64,000 nucleotides of DNA from Trifolium pratense (Eukaryota > Streptophyta > Magnoliopsida > Fabales > Fabaceae), in contig NC_060062.1 in assembly GCF_020283565.1 (NCBI RefSeq), positions 53,466,439 to 53,530,438 on the forward strand, written 5' to 3'. Below, one piece after another: positions 47,501-55,795 of this stretch. The position numbers and the translations under genes are program-made. Every line of letters starts with the position of its first letter. Position 1 is the stretch's first letter. The notes beneath the pieces were generated by a model that ran no database searches, had not been told where the DNA came from, and worked only from the letters and a program-made list of their open reading frames with translations.

Positions 47501-48573
47501 ATGTGTTTGGTAGTAAATGCTACATCTTGTCTGATAGAGAACCAAGAACCAAAATGGACCCTAAAAGTGATGAAGACATATTCTTGGGATACTCAACAAA
47601 TAGCAGAGTCTACAGAGTATATAACTACAGAACCAAAACCATGATGGAATCTATAAATGTAGTAATAGATGATATTTCAAGTAAAGTTGTGAAAGATGAT
47701 ACAGAAGATGCTACAACATCTATCCCAGGTAGTATAGATTCTGAAACTATTGAGGAATTCAAGAATGATACAGAGATTACTACACCTGAACCAATCTTTG
47801 CTACTTCAAAGAAAGGGTCATCCATTCGTACTCAAAAGAATCATCCTACAGATCTGATTATTGGTAATCCTAATCATGGAATTACTACTAGAAGGACACT
47901 TGACTTAGTTCCTAATGCTTGTTTTGTTTCTAAGTTTGAACCCAAAAATGTGATGGAAGCCCTCACTGATGAGTTTTGGATAAATGCTATGCAAGAAGAG
48001 CTAAATCAGTTCAAGAAGAATGAAGTTTGGAACTTAGTTCCTAGACCAGAAACTACTAATGTGATTGGTACCAAGTGGGTCTACAAGAACAAGTCTATGC
48101 TAGAGGGGTATTGTGATGCTGATTGGGCAGGTTGTGCAGATGATAGAAAATGCACCTCAGGAGCTTGTTTCTTTTTAGGCAACAATCTAATATCTTGGTT
48201 CAGCAAGAAACAGAACTGTGTGTCCTTATCTACAGCTGAAGCAGAGTACATAGCTGTTGGTAGTAGCTGCTCCCAGCTATTATGGATGAAAAAAAAGTTG
48301 CTGGAGTACAATGTGGTACAAGATGCTATGGCATTGTACTGTGATAACCTTAGTGCAATCAATATTTCAAAGAATCCTATCCAACATAGTAGGACGAAGC
48401 ATATTGATATTAGGCACCATTTTATCAGAGATCTAGTTGAAGAAGGTATTGTGACTCTTGGGCATATTGCCACTAAAGAACAGTTCGCTGACATTTTTAC
48501 TAAGGCTCTAGATGCGGTTCAATTTGAAAAATTGCGAGGCAAACTTGGTATTTACCTATCTGAAGAGTTATAG
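44587..48573 (+). CDS. Copia B gag-protease-integrase-RNase H fusion, reverse transcriptase deleted
   Basis: 1328 residues without a stop. Residues about 10-220 are UBN2 gag (NYDYWKSRM). CCHC knuckles are CHECEGYGHIRPEC (about 305) and [14 protein letters not shown] (about 538). Aspartic protease is [13 protein letters not shown] (about 615). Integrase spans about 735-950 with zinc motif HQKLGHLN...CGECQIGK and catalytic residues in [15 protein letters not shown] and VVERKNR. At about residue 1169 the reading passes from KWVYKNK, the start of reverse transcriptase, straight into the YCDADWAG of RNase H; the YVDD box is missing. RNase H looks complete. Nearby substitutions in normally constant positions (HMDLME, VVVND) suggest weak constraint. 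Confidence 0.9.
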   Translation: MSGNMEKEGGLVSRPSLLVGVSNYDYWKSRMIAFLKSMDSKTWKAVLKGWDPPVVMDKDGKPTLELKAEEDWSKEEDELALGNSKALYALYNGVDKHIFKLIKKCVSAKEAWKILETVHEGTPQVKMSKLQILTTQFENLRMKEEETIQDFHMTILDYDNQFDALGEKIPEEKLVRKMLRSLPKKFDMKVTAMEEAKNISQMKLDELVGSLQTYESVANGRSEKKNKSIAFSSKNNEEELEDEEESNESISEAMELLGKQFNKVLKQMDKRPRPNSKNDAPGTMRIIVNQRKPKSDEKSSLNKNIQCHECEGYGHIRPECPTYQKRTKKGLTVSWSDDDDSEDDTASVTAKHISVLTGTITSDTESCDGEVTYEELADSYKELCLKSGEICRVIEKQKVTINQLKAEKFENISKMDELQKKVNYLSSDLDGAKEVIEKLNADIWRLRKFSDMLYKDDDHLDKLHKADGQLEEILEKNVLKPKHIGLSYENVNKHKGYSSDLTYMHPKETHKQKMPQQMLQHHKQHPLSKNKRKHHSWICHYCGRKGHIRPFCYKLFGYPNRHHQPKPVSTTASTQQEWKPKGKNVKTSDGTQLEKKITALVAHTSLRASSREDWYFDSGCSRHMTGIGKFLVDLKSYSTSFVTCGNGTKGEIVGIGELNSNSLPKLSNVLLVKGLTANLISISQLCDQGMKVNFTKSECLVTNDEGEILMRGVRSKDNCYLWVPQEEANVSTCLITKEDEIKLWHQKLGHLNLRSMKKAIPEEAIKGLQNLKIEEGSICGECQIGKQTKKPHPKLQHLTTTRVLELLHMDLMEPMQTESLGGKRYAYVVVNDFSRYTWINFIGKKSETFDVFKDLCILLQREKNNVVLRIRSDHGKEFENSRFSDFCASEGIIHEFSSLITPQQNGVVERKNRTIQESARVMLHAKKLSHGFWAEAMNTACYIHNRVTLRSGTITTLYELWKERKPTVKHFHVFGSKCYILSDREPRTKMDPKSDEDIFLGYSTNSRVYRVYNYRTKTMMESINVVIDDISSKVVKDDTEDATTSIPGSIDSETIEEFKNDTEITTPEPIFATSKKGSSIRTQKNHPTDLIIGNPNHGITTRRTLDLVPNACFVSKFEPKNVMEALTDEFWINAMQEELNQFKKNEVWNLVPRPETTNVIGTKWVYKNKSMLEGYCDADWAGCADDRKCTSGACFFLGNNLISWFSKKQNCVSLSTAEAEYIAVGSSCSQLLWMKKKLLEYNVVQDAMALYCDNLSAINISKNPIQHSRTKHIDIRHHFIRDLVEEGIVTLGHIATKEQFADIFTKALDAVQFEKLRGKLGIYLSEEL

Positions 48574-48579
48574 CAATTA

Positions 48580-49875
48580 TTGCTAGTGTGGCGTGCAGTT
48601 CTCTTTTCAATTTATTTAGTAATGCACGCTGTTATAGGTAATGTTGAAACATCTGAAGATTTGGTAAGAATTTTGTGTTTATTGATGATAAGGATGTTTC
48701 TTGTGGTGAGAAAGTATTTGTCAGAGAAAGTTATGTGGTGTTCTCCCCTGCTGTGTTTAACATTTGTTGGTAATGATATTAGCGCTCCAACTGAGGTCAA
48801 AGATGACTCTGTGTTGGAACATGTCAAGAAGAGTGTTCCTGAGAAGGATGCTGCACATGATGCTACAACATCTACAGCACGGGAAAATTTGGATAACATC
48901 GTGATACCCGAGTCTCCAGATGATGTTATTGTTCCTGACAAAGAAAAGGGTTCTGAAGCAACTACTACTGATAATGTTTTTGTTCATGATATCTATGTGA
49001 TCCCTTATGTTGATAATAGTGGTAAAACTATGTTTGTTCCTTTGAATGTTGATGAATCTGCTGAGAAAGATTCAAATGTTATTTATGTGGACAATCTCAA
49101 CCTTACTGAGATGACTCCTGCTTCTAGTACTAGGAGGTTAAGGAGCAATGTTGGTAAAGGTGTAGCTGTTTCTAATGTTCCTTTCAAGACTGCCAAGGAA
49201 AAGAAAATCTATGGTCTTAAAAGACAGTGGAGTAAGATTACTAGGCCCTCTAAGCCAAAGAAGAAGCTTTTGAGGAGGAAGACTATTTCCTCTAGTGATT
49301 CAATGTTTGAGGAAGACCAACATGCTACTGCATCGCCTGCAGCATCCTCAAAGAAGTCTGTGAAGAAAAAGAGGATCCCTCAAGATGTATCCCCTGTACC
49401 CATTGACAACATTTCCTTTCATCGTTTTGAAAATGTTGACAGGTGGAAATTTGTGATAAAAAGAAGGCTTGCTGTGGAAAGGAATTTAAGTGAAGTTTTT
49501 TTAATGCCAAAAGCTTGTTGATTTGATTAATGCAGCTAGATTGATGAAAACTGCAACTGGGCTCCAACTACTCATTCCAATATTGTGGCTACAGGTTTGG
49601 CTAGGTTTATATATGTTGTAGGGACCAGATCACCTTTTGCCTTTGGTTCTTATATTCTTGATGAAACTGTTCTGCATGGTAAGTCATGTACTGCGAAGAT
49701 GTCTATAGTCTTTCCTACACTGATGTGTGAAATTATTCTAGCTCAACATCCTGACATTTGTACTAAGGCTGGTGTTCCTATTAAGATAGGTTGTGATTTG
49801 TCTTTTGATCTTAGACTGTTTGAGGGTACACATGCTGCAGACTATGCTGCATCATCTGTCAACCAGTCAAACTGA
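48580..49875 (+). pseudogene. Copia B third ORF remnant
   Basis: Resembles the third ORF of Copia A in its basic middle part (KKSVKKKRIPQD, DRWKFVIKRRLAVERN). The frame then fails near 49510-49520. After about 49555 the match resumes in another frame (NWAPTTHSN, ARFIYVVGT, CEIILAQHPDI). About 330 bp present in Copia A between MKT and the NW motif are missing. Not a functional gene. Confidence 0.75.
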
Positions 49876-50275
49876 TGTTTTGCCTAGGAAGCAAATGACT
49901 GTTGACCTCAAGGTGTTTTCCAATGTCAATCCTGGTATTCTCGATGATAATACAGGTGGTGATACTGAGGTAGAGGAGGAGGACTCTGATGCAAGTCCTT
50001 CTATGAGACCTGTTTATGCTTTATTTGCATGTCCTTTTGGATTTTAATTTGTTGGGCTACGCCCTGATGCTCTCTGGATTGTAACATGCATAATCCATGT
50101 CTTTGGGTCCGATACTCCAGGTTTTCTATGCCCTGATGGTCTGTCATATGCACTTTATGAGTTCCTATGCTCTGATTCTCTCTACACTCTATGTTTCTCT
50201 ATGATCTGATAACTCTGTGGAAGTTCTGCTCCTACTATGTGATACTGACTTTATTTGTCAGAATTTATGGCTAAA

Positions 50276-50811
50276 AAGGGGGAGTAATAGTTGTGCATGA
50301 GGTGATGCATAATGCTATAGCATCTAGTATATCATGTCTGTTCTATGTGATATGCAAGTTTTGAGGGGGAGTGAAGTTTATGCATATATTGAGGGGGAGT
50401 AGGTAGAATTTACTTTTCTACTACTTATGATATGCATGTTTACATAGGAATTTATTTTTCCTATTCTCTGTGGCGTTGCTTAATTATTAAGGAGTTTATT
50501 TCTCCTATCTTGAATCCACTATGTGAGAGTTTATTTCTCTCTATCTGTACTTTGAGGCTAAGATGTGTTATGTTCCGCTGTTGCATGCCTCTGATGCTTA
50601 CGTGCTAGCTATCTATTCATCTGATGAATTTCTTTACTCTCTTTCCTAGTTGTGTGCGTATGTTGACTCGAAGTAAAGTTTAAATAGCTTAGCATCGTTC
50701 TACTTTCTTTCCTAGTTGTGTGCTTATGTTGACTCGAAGGAAAGTTTAGACTGTATCTCTCTATGCACTGGCCTAAGGTTGTTTTAGCCAAAATTTGCCA
50801 AAGGGGGAGAT
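50276..50811 (+). promoter_or_regulatory. Copia B polypurine-tract-like sites
   Basis: AAAAGGGGGAGTAA near 50274, GAGGGGGAGTG near 50363, GAGGGGGAGTA near 50391 and AAAGGGGGAGATTG at 50800, the last directly at the 3' LTR. A CTTTCCTAGTTGTGTG-type repeat also occurs twice (about 50640 and 50705). Confidence 0.7.
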
Positions 50812-51802
50812 TGTTGGTGTTTTGATTGGCTACATTTTGCAAAAGTCAACCAGCCAGATGCTGGACTGAGATGCTGTAGCATTATAGTACAGCATACTGA
50901 AGCTCTGTTTTCGTGCAGAATTTTTATTTCAAATCTGAGTCAAGATTTGCTTCAATTATATATTCAGGCACGTGCGTCTGGGCAAAACGAGCCTTGCTCA
51001 GCAAGTTTTATTGAAGTCGGCTGAAGGAATGTTATTTAAAACAAAAATATAATTATATTATATTTTTGGCGTTTTTTTTTGTTTGGTACAACATGAAACA
51101 AACAAATTATATTTTTGAAATTAATTTAGGGTTGGGCCGAAATTCCTACAGCTGTACATGTCTGAAGACCTAACTTGGACATCAAGACAATTGAAGACTA
51201 TAAATATGTGAAGCCTCAAGCCTTTACAACTCATGTATTCTAAACCGTGTTCTTTACAAAGTGTGAGTTTTTAGGGTTTAGAGTTTGTGTCTTTTGTCAG
51301 CCTTTCTTGTGTCAATCTGATGCAAGTTTAGGACTGTGTTTGTGTTGTTTATTGTAAGCTACTCCTAAGCTTTGAAGCACGGAGTTAGTGTGTGTGATTC
51401 ACTCATAAGCTTTTAAGCAAGAGTGTGGTCTAGTTTTTAGGAGAGTGTCTCCATCCTGATTATTATTATTGACAGCAACATGGTATGTGTTGTTAGAGGG
51501 AATTTGGGACGGGGTCTCATTATCTAAGAGGTTCTTAGGTAGGATTGCACGGGTAGTGTCTAGGTGATAAGTCAAGTACCGGGTGTTGGTCGAGGGCTTT
51601 GAACTAGAGCTATTATAGTGGATTCATTCCTGGATTGGTATCCCCCAGAGTAGGTGACGTTGCACTGAACTGGGTTAACAATTACCTGTCTTATTTATTA
51701 TTCTGCAATTTTTTATTTATTTACTGTGTTCTGCGACTGTCTTGCTGCAACGTGTGCTATAGCATCTTGTGCAGCATTGTGTTCACTGCGTGCCAGATTT
51801 CA
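50812..51802 (+). mobile_element. Copia B 3' LTR
   Basis: 991 bp, same ends and length as the 5' LTR and no difference noticed by eye. Confidence 0.9.
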
Positions 51803-53470
51803 ATCAAATATACGGCGTAAGTAAACAATACTTAAACACTACATCACGATTCATGCATATTCATAAACCATACATATACATCATTATTCACCATTCAATT
51901 ATAAGTTTCAATACCACTATAATCAAACATCAATCGATCAAATAACAATTAGCACACTTAGCCAAAATTATGCGTCACATACCAATTAGCACATATATCC
52001 TAATGCATTCTAATGCTTCAACTTCATGTCATGTCATCCTAGACATATCTAATGCATGTGATACCATCGTCTTTATTAGAGTATATCACCTCTAATATCC
52101 TTCTTTATCGGATAAATATCATCCGATATCCTTCTTTATTGGAATATCCAATATCCCTAATATAATTCATGAATGCATGTATGTTTTCATGAATATTCTC
52201 AAATCAACAATCACATTTAGCATTAAGCTCGTCATTTATAAATCTGGAGCACTATCCAACATTTCGTCTTTATTAAGATAACATTATACCTTAATATATG
52301 TCTTTATCGAATAACATAATTCGACATCCTTCTTTATTAGAATAACATAATCCTAATATCCTTCTTTATTAAGTTGATTAACACCTTAATATACTTCTTT
52401 TGACATTTAAAAAAACATCATCAACACAATCAAAACAATCATATTCCACAAATATAATCAACAATTCATCACAATACAATTAATCATGGTTATAAATACC
52501 TAATTGTATGTTAGAACACCCCACTCACATATTACAAGTGCCCTAATGCACTTAAAACAATTAACAAAAAGTTGTTGTCCAGTGTTGTTCGCTGAGCGAA
52601 CAGCAGCGAGCTGTAGCGAACCTGCCCTGTTCGCGGAGCGAAGGCCTGGCGAGTTGTGGCGAACCACACCAGTGGACCATTTGGTCCTGGCGAGCAGTGG
52701 CGAAGGCCTCCTGTCAGGAATGCTCAAACTTGCGTTTTTCACCCAAATTCACCCAAAAATCCCATTTTTCATGTTATAAACCCCAAATAAGTTTATATTC
52801 AAGTACACAACACATATATGAACATAAAAGGACGGTTCATTTCACCGATCTACAACATATACATCGAAAAAGTAGTAATTTACCACTTTTGAACAAAAAG
52901 CTCAAGAACACACAAATCTTGCTCAAACATAAACAAATACCCAATTTTACCCCACAAATTCGTTCTTACTACATGTTAAAAGTATATTAAACATGTTTTA
53001 ATCATTTTAATTCACTTTTGTTTAGAAAAGATCCCTCAACCCAAAACGAAAATGAGTGAAAGAGTTTGGGAATGGAGGAATCGACATCCTCCCCTCTTTA
53101 TGACCACTCATGAATATGCAATCTAACTCTCGTACCTTAATCCGACGAAAGCTCGATGATTTGCTCTTGATCCCTCTAGCTCAAGCTTGCCCTAGCTCTC
53201 CTATTGCTCTCCCTTCTCTCTTCCTCCTCTTCAAAATCACAAAATGTGACACTTTCTCTCTCTAAGGGCTATAAATAGCGCCCCCCTCTCATGAGACAAG
53301 GCCCATTGGGCCTCAAGCCCACTAACTTGACCCAACTCGCGTTAACTCTCACTAACTCGCGCGTTAACTAAAACTCTCGATAAATAACTTAAAGTTATTA
53401 TCTTACTTAAAAACCACGTCACCAAATAATTAAACACTTAAATAGTGAATAATAAATTTGGGTCGTTACA

Positions 53471-53755
53471 CGTCTCGCCTTCAAGGATGTGATGATTTTA
53501 GAGTTTGTTCAAGGTTGTGAACTTGTGGTGATTTAAACTTATTTTCTCCTCTTTCTTTTTCTGAAAAGAAAAGGAAACATTTTATTAAAGAACAAGTATC
53601 TCTGCAGAACAAGAAGAGTGCATGAATAAGATGGAACATCGTTGCTTGGATGGCCGGAGAGGGGTGGCGGCGGAGGATGCATCGGCGATATATAGGAAGG
53701 GGAAAGACAGCGATGAAGGAAGAAGATAGAAGATGTTACTGCGTCCCTACTGGTA
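53471..53755. other. Inner right part of MULE-2
   Basis: Contains GGGTGGCGGCGGAGGAT-like GC-rich words and, on the minus strand, TCTTCTTCCTTCATCG and GCCGCCACCCC, echoing the left inner part 32453-32668. No protein is recognised. Confidence 0.45.
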
Positions 53756-53869
53756 CTTAATTATACCTATTAAATCATAGTCATTTGATCTTTTTAATAC
53801 ACATGTCACTCATCTACAAACAAAAAAGGAATAAAAGGAGCCTCCCCTAAAAGGAGCAAAGCTGCACTC
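53756..53869 (-). repeat. MULE-2 right TIR
   Basis: Reverse complement starts GAGTGCAGCTTTGCTCC and matches the left TIR for 113-114 bases. Confidence 0.85.
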
Positions 53870-53890
53870 GAATTTTAGATGCTTGAAGAT

Positions 53891-55165
53891 TCACTTGAAT
53901 GTTCTATTCTTTGACAATGGAGCTTTTATAATCAACTTGTTATGAGGATCAAATACTTTAATGTAGTGATCTTTTGTGGAGTAATTGAACTCTTTTTCAA
54001 GCAATTGTCCAAGACTTAACAAGTTATGCTTCATAGTTGGTACATACAACACATCAGTGACAAAAGTGTGATTACCATTCTTCCTCTGAACCATCACTTT
54101 GCCTTTGCCTTCTACTGATATAATGTTGTCATCTGCAAACTTCACTTTGCTTTTGAAATTTTCATCAAATTCCAATAACCAATATCTATGCTCTATCTTA
54201 TGGTTTGAGCATTCAGTGTCAAGATACCATAGCTTGGAGTTATCACTTTCTGAATTTGTCGCCACCATCAAAAGGAAGCCATCTGAGTCTGAATCATGTT
54301 GTCTAGCATGATGTGCCTTATTGTCTTGCTTCTTTTTTCCCTTGCTTCTGCACTCAAAAGCATAGTGACCCCACTTTTCACAGTTGTAGCATTGAATCTT
54401 GCTCTTGTCACTCTTCTTTCCACCATTCTTGCCTTTGATGAAACGGTCTTTCTTTGAAGATTCAGATTGATCTTGATCACCATTGTGATCATTACTGAAC
54501 TCACCCTTTCCTTTATTCTTTTCACCCTTGCATTTATTCTTTCCCTTACCATTCTTGTTCCATTGTCCTCCATTTTTTTCATACAAAGCTTGTTCTTGAC
54601 TGGCTTTGTTTTCCTTCCTTTCCTTTCTTTCTTGCAGCCTCTGTTTATGTGCTTCAAGTGTACTCTGCAACTCATTGACAGTTATTATGGAGAGATCTTT
54701 GGATTCTTCAATTGCCACCACTATGTGATCATATTGAGGGTTCAATGTTCTGAGAACTTTCTCAATTACTAGCTGATCTGAAATTGTTTCACCATAGTTT
54801 TTCATTGAATTAACCAAAGTCTGCAGTCTTGTAAAATACTCACCAATGGATTCCTTATCCATCATGCCCAGCAATTCATATTGCCTTCGAAGCGATTGAA
54901 GCTTCACCTTCTTGACTTTATCTCCTCCACCATGAGCATTACTGAGGATATCCCAAGCTGCCTTTGCAGTCTTTGCTCCAGCAATCTTCTCAAAATTCGA
55001 TGAATCCACACATTGATGGATCAATAACAATGCTTTATTGTCATTCTTCTTTACTTCTCTGAAGGCTGTTTGTTGTTCAGCAGTTGCATTTGCTGCAAGA
55101 GGTTCATACCTAGTGGTGATTAGTTCTTTAACTTCTTGAAAGCTAAAGATTACATTCATCTTCAC
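53891..55165 (-). pseudogene. Copia C gag-protease
   Basis: 424 residues on the minus strand. N-terminal UBN2 gag (ALLLIHQCVDSSNFEKI, KTAKAAWDIL), a Lys/Glu-rich linker, CCHC knuckle CYNCEKWGHYAFEC near residue 260, then the protease segment LWYLDTECSNH, where the expected Gly after Asp-Thr is Glu, probably inactivating. The frame ends with TGA at 53891-53893 within the pre-integrase region (NRTFK), and MULE-2 is inserted about 20 bases further on. A different Copia family from A and B. Confidence 0.8.
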
Positions 55166-55318
55166 GCACCATTGGTCCTAATTCTTTCCATCAAGAATCG
55201 AAAGATTTGCAGGAAAAAAATTGTTATTGTTATTCATTGTGATGAATCAATGAACAATAATTAACGAGAAAGAATGTTTATTTTCTGAGTGAAAAGGGAA
55301 TGAATCGAAAACCTAAAA

Positions 55319-55335
55319 GGCTAACTGATACCACT
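55319..55335 (-). promoter_or_regulatory. Copia C primer-binding site
   Basis: On the minus strand AAGTGGTATCAGTTAG follows the 5' LTR, a methionine-tRNA-type site. Confidence 0.7.
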
Positions 55336-55636
55336 TGTTAGAGTGGAAGAGAGTGAGAGAGAGGGAATAGTTTCATCAATGAGCATTGATTATTATTATT
55401 GATCATATGAATACAATTTATAGAGATACAGTGTATTGCTTGGTTAACAAGCTAACTAAAGTAACTAACTCAAGTTAGTTACTAATTAACCAACAAACCA
55501 AAAGTAGTTACAACAACTTGTTATAACTAACAAACTAACAACTATCTTGCAAAACAAGTAACTAACTAAACAGAGGGACATATGTTACAGCATCTAGTAC
55601 AACATCTTGTACAACTGATTGAATTGTTCTTCAACA
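55336..55636 (-). mobile_element. Copia C 5' LTR
   Basis: 301 bp, TGTTAGAGTGG...CTTCAACA on the plus strand. Its last 200 bases match 21632-21832. Minus strand CTCTATAAATTGT (about 55418-55430) is a TATA-like site. Confidence 0.8.
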
Positions 55637-55795
55637 ACTACCAAAGTATGTAACCAAAAAAAACATACTACCAAAGTATTAAGATTTTTATGGAACATAA
55701 GAATAAATCACCCCCCAATCATAAAATGCCAAAAAGTTTTTTATTCAACTTTTTTCATACCTTGATAGTTTTTATTCTATATTATTAATACCCCC

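Larger units (their letters stand above)
43544..51802 (+). mobile_element. Copia B: Sirevirus-type Copia lacking reverse transcriptase, 8.26 kb
   Basis: TSD ATCAA at 43539-43543 and 51803-51807. Both LTRs are 991 bp and identical as far as I can read, so the insertion is very young. One long frame (44587-48573) encodes gag, protease, integrase and RNase H, but about 299 codons of reverse transcriptase are absent in frame compared with Copia A. The third ORF is internally deleted and broken. The element cannot have copied itself and must have been mobilised by enzymes from another copy (inference). Confidence 0.9.
32669..53470 (-). mobile_element. Ty3/gypsy element (minus strand), degenerate, with nested insertions
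   Basis: LTR 32669-34718 (2050 bp) and LTR 43176-53470 (about 2031 bp without Copia B) both run TGTAACACCCGAACCC...GGTCGTTACA. TSD CATCT (32664-32668) versus CGTCT (53471-53475), one mismatch. The minus-strand primer site TTGGTATCAGAGC lies next to the right LTR and a purine tract lies next to the left one, so it reads leftward. RNase H remnants confirm the gypsy class. Little intact coding sequence remains; the interior holds a CACTA element and the 5' LTR holds Copia B. The FRGRK-like 3' end resembles chromoviruses of the Tekay/Del type (tentative). Confidence 0.85.
43176..53470 (-). mobile_element. Gypsy 5' LTR (right), split by Copia B
   Basis: Pieces 43176-43543 and 51803-53470 match the left LTR in order, including the ATATCCTTCTTTATT array (52070-52400) and the TTCGCTGAGCGAA cluster (52588-52705). 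Copia B interrupts at the ATCAA target. The copies differ at many positions, so this element is older than the Sireviruses. Confidence 0.85.
22172..53869. mobile_element. Mutator-like element MULE-2, 31.7 kb as it stands, about 0.74 kb before nesting
   Basis: GAATTTTAG is present at 22163-22171 and 53870-53878, a perfect 9-bp TSD inside Copia C. The TIRs begin GAGTGCAGCTTTGCTCC on both sides and match for about 113 bases. Removing Copia A (plus 5 bp) and the gypsy element (plus 5 bp) leaves about 735 bp. The left-over inner parts (32453-32668 and 53471-53755) are GC-rich with CCGCCG words and no transposase. The TIRs resemble those of MULE-3 at 762-1574. Confidence 0.85.
21632..55636 (-). mobile_element. 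Copia C: defective minus-strand Copia retrotransposon, split by MULE-2
   Basis: Right end: 5' LTR 55336-55636, primer-binding site, then gag-protease at 55165-53891. Left end: integrase fragment (about 22140-21850), polypurine tract and truncated 3' LTR (21632-21832). Both LTRs end in the same TTGTTCTTCAACA. The element was cut in its pre-integrase region by MULE-2 (TSD GAATTTTAG). Part of the region before integrase, and all of reverse transcriptase and RNase H, are missing, so it was already deleted. It lies between neprosin copies B and C. Confidence 0.8.
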
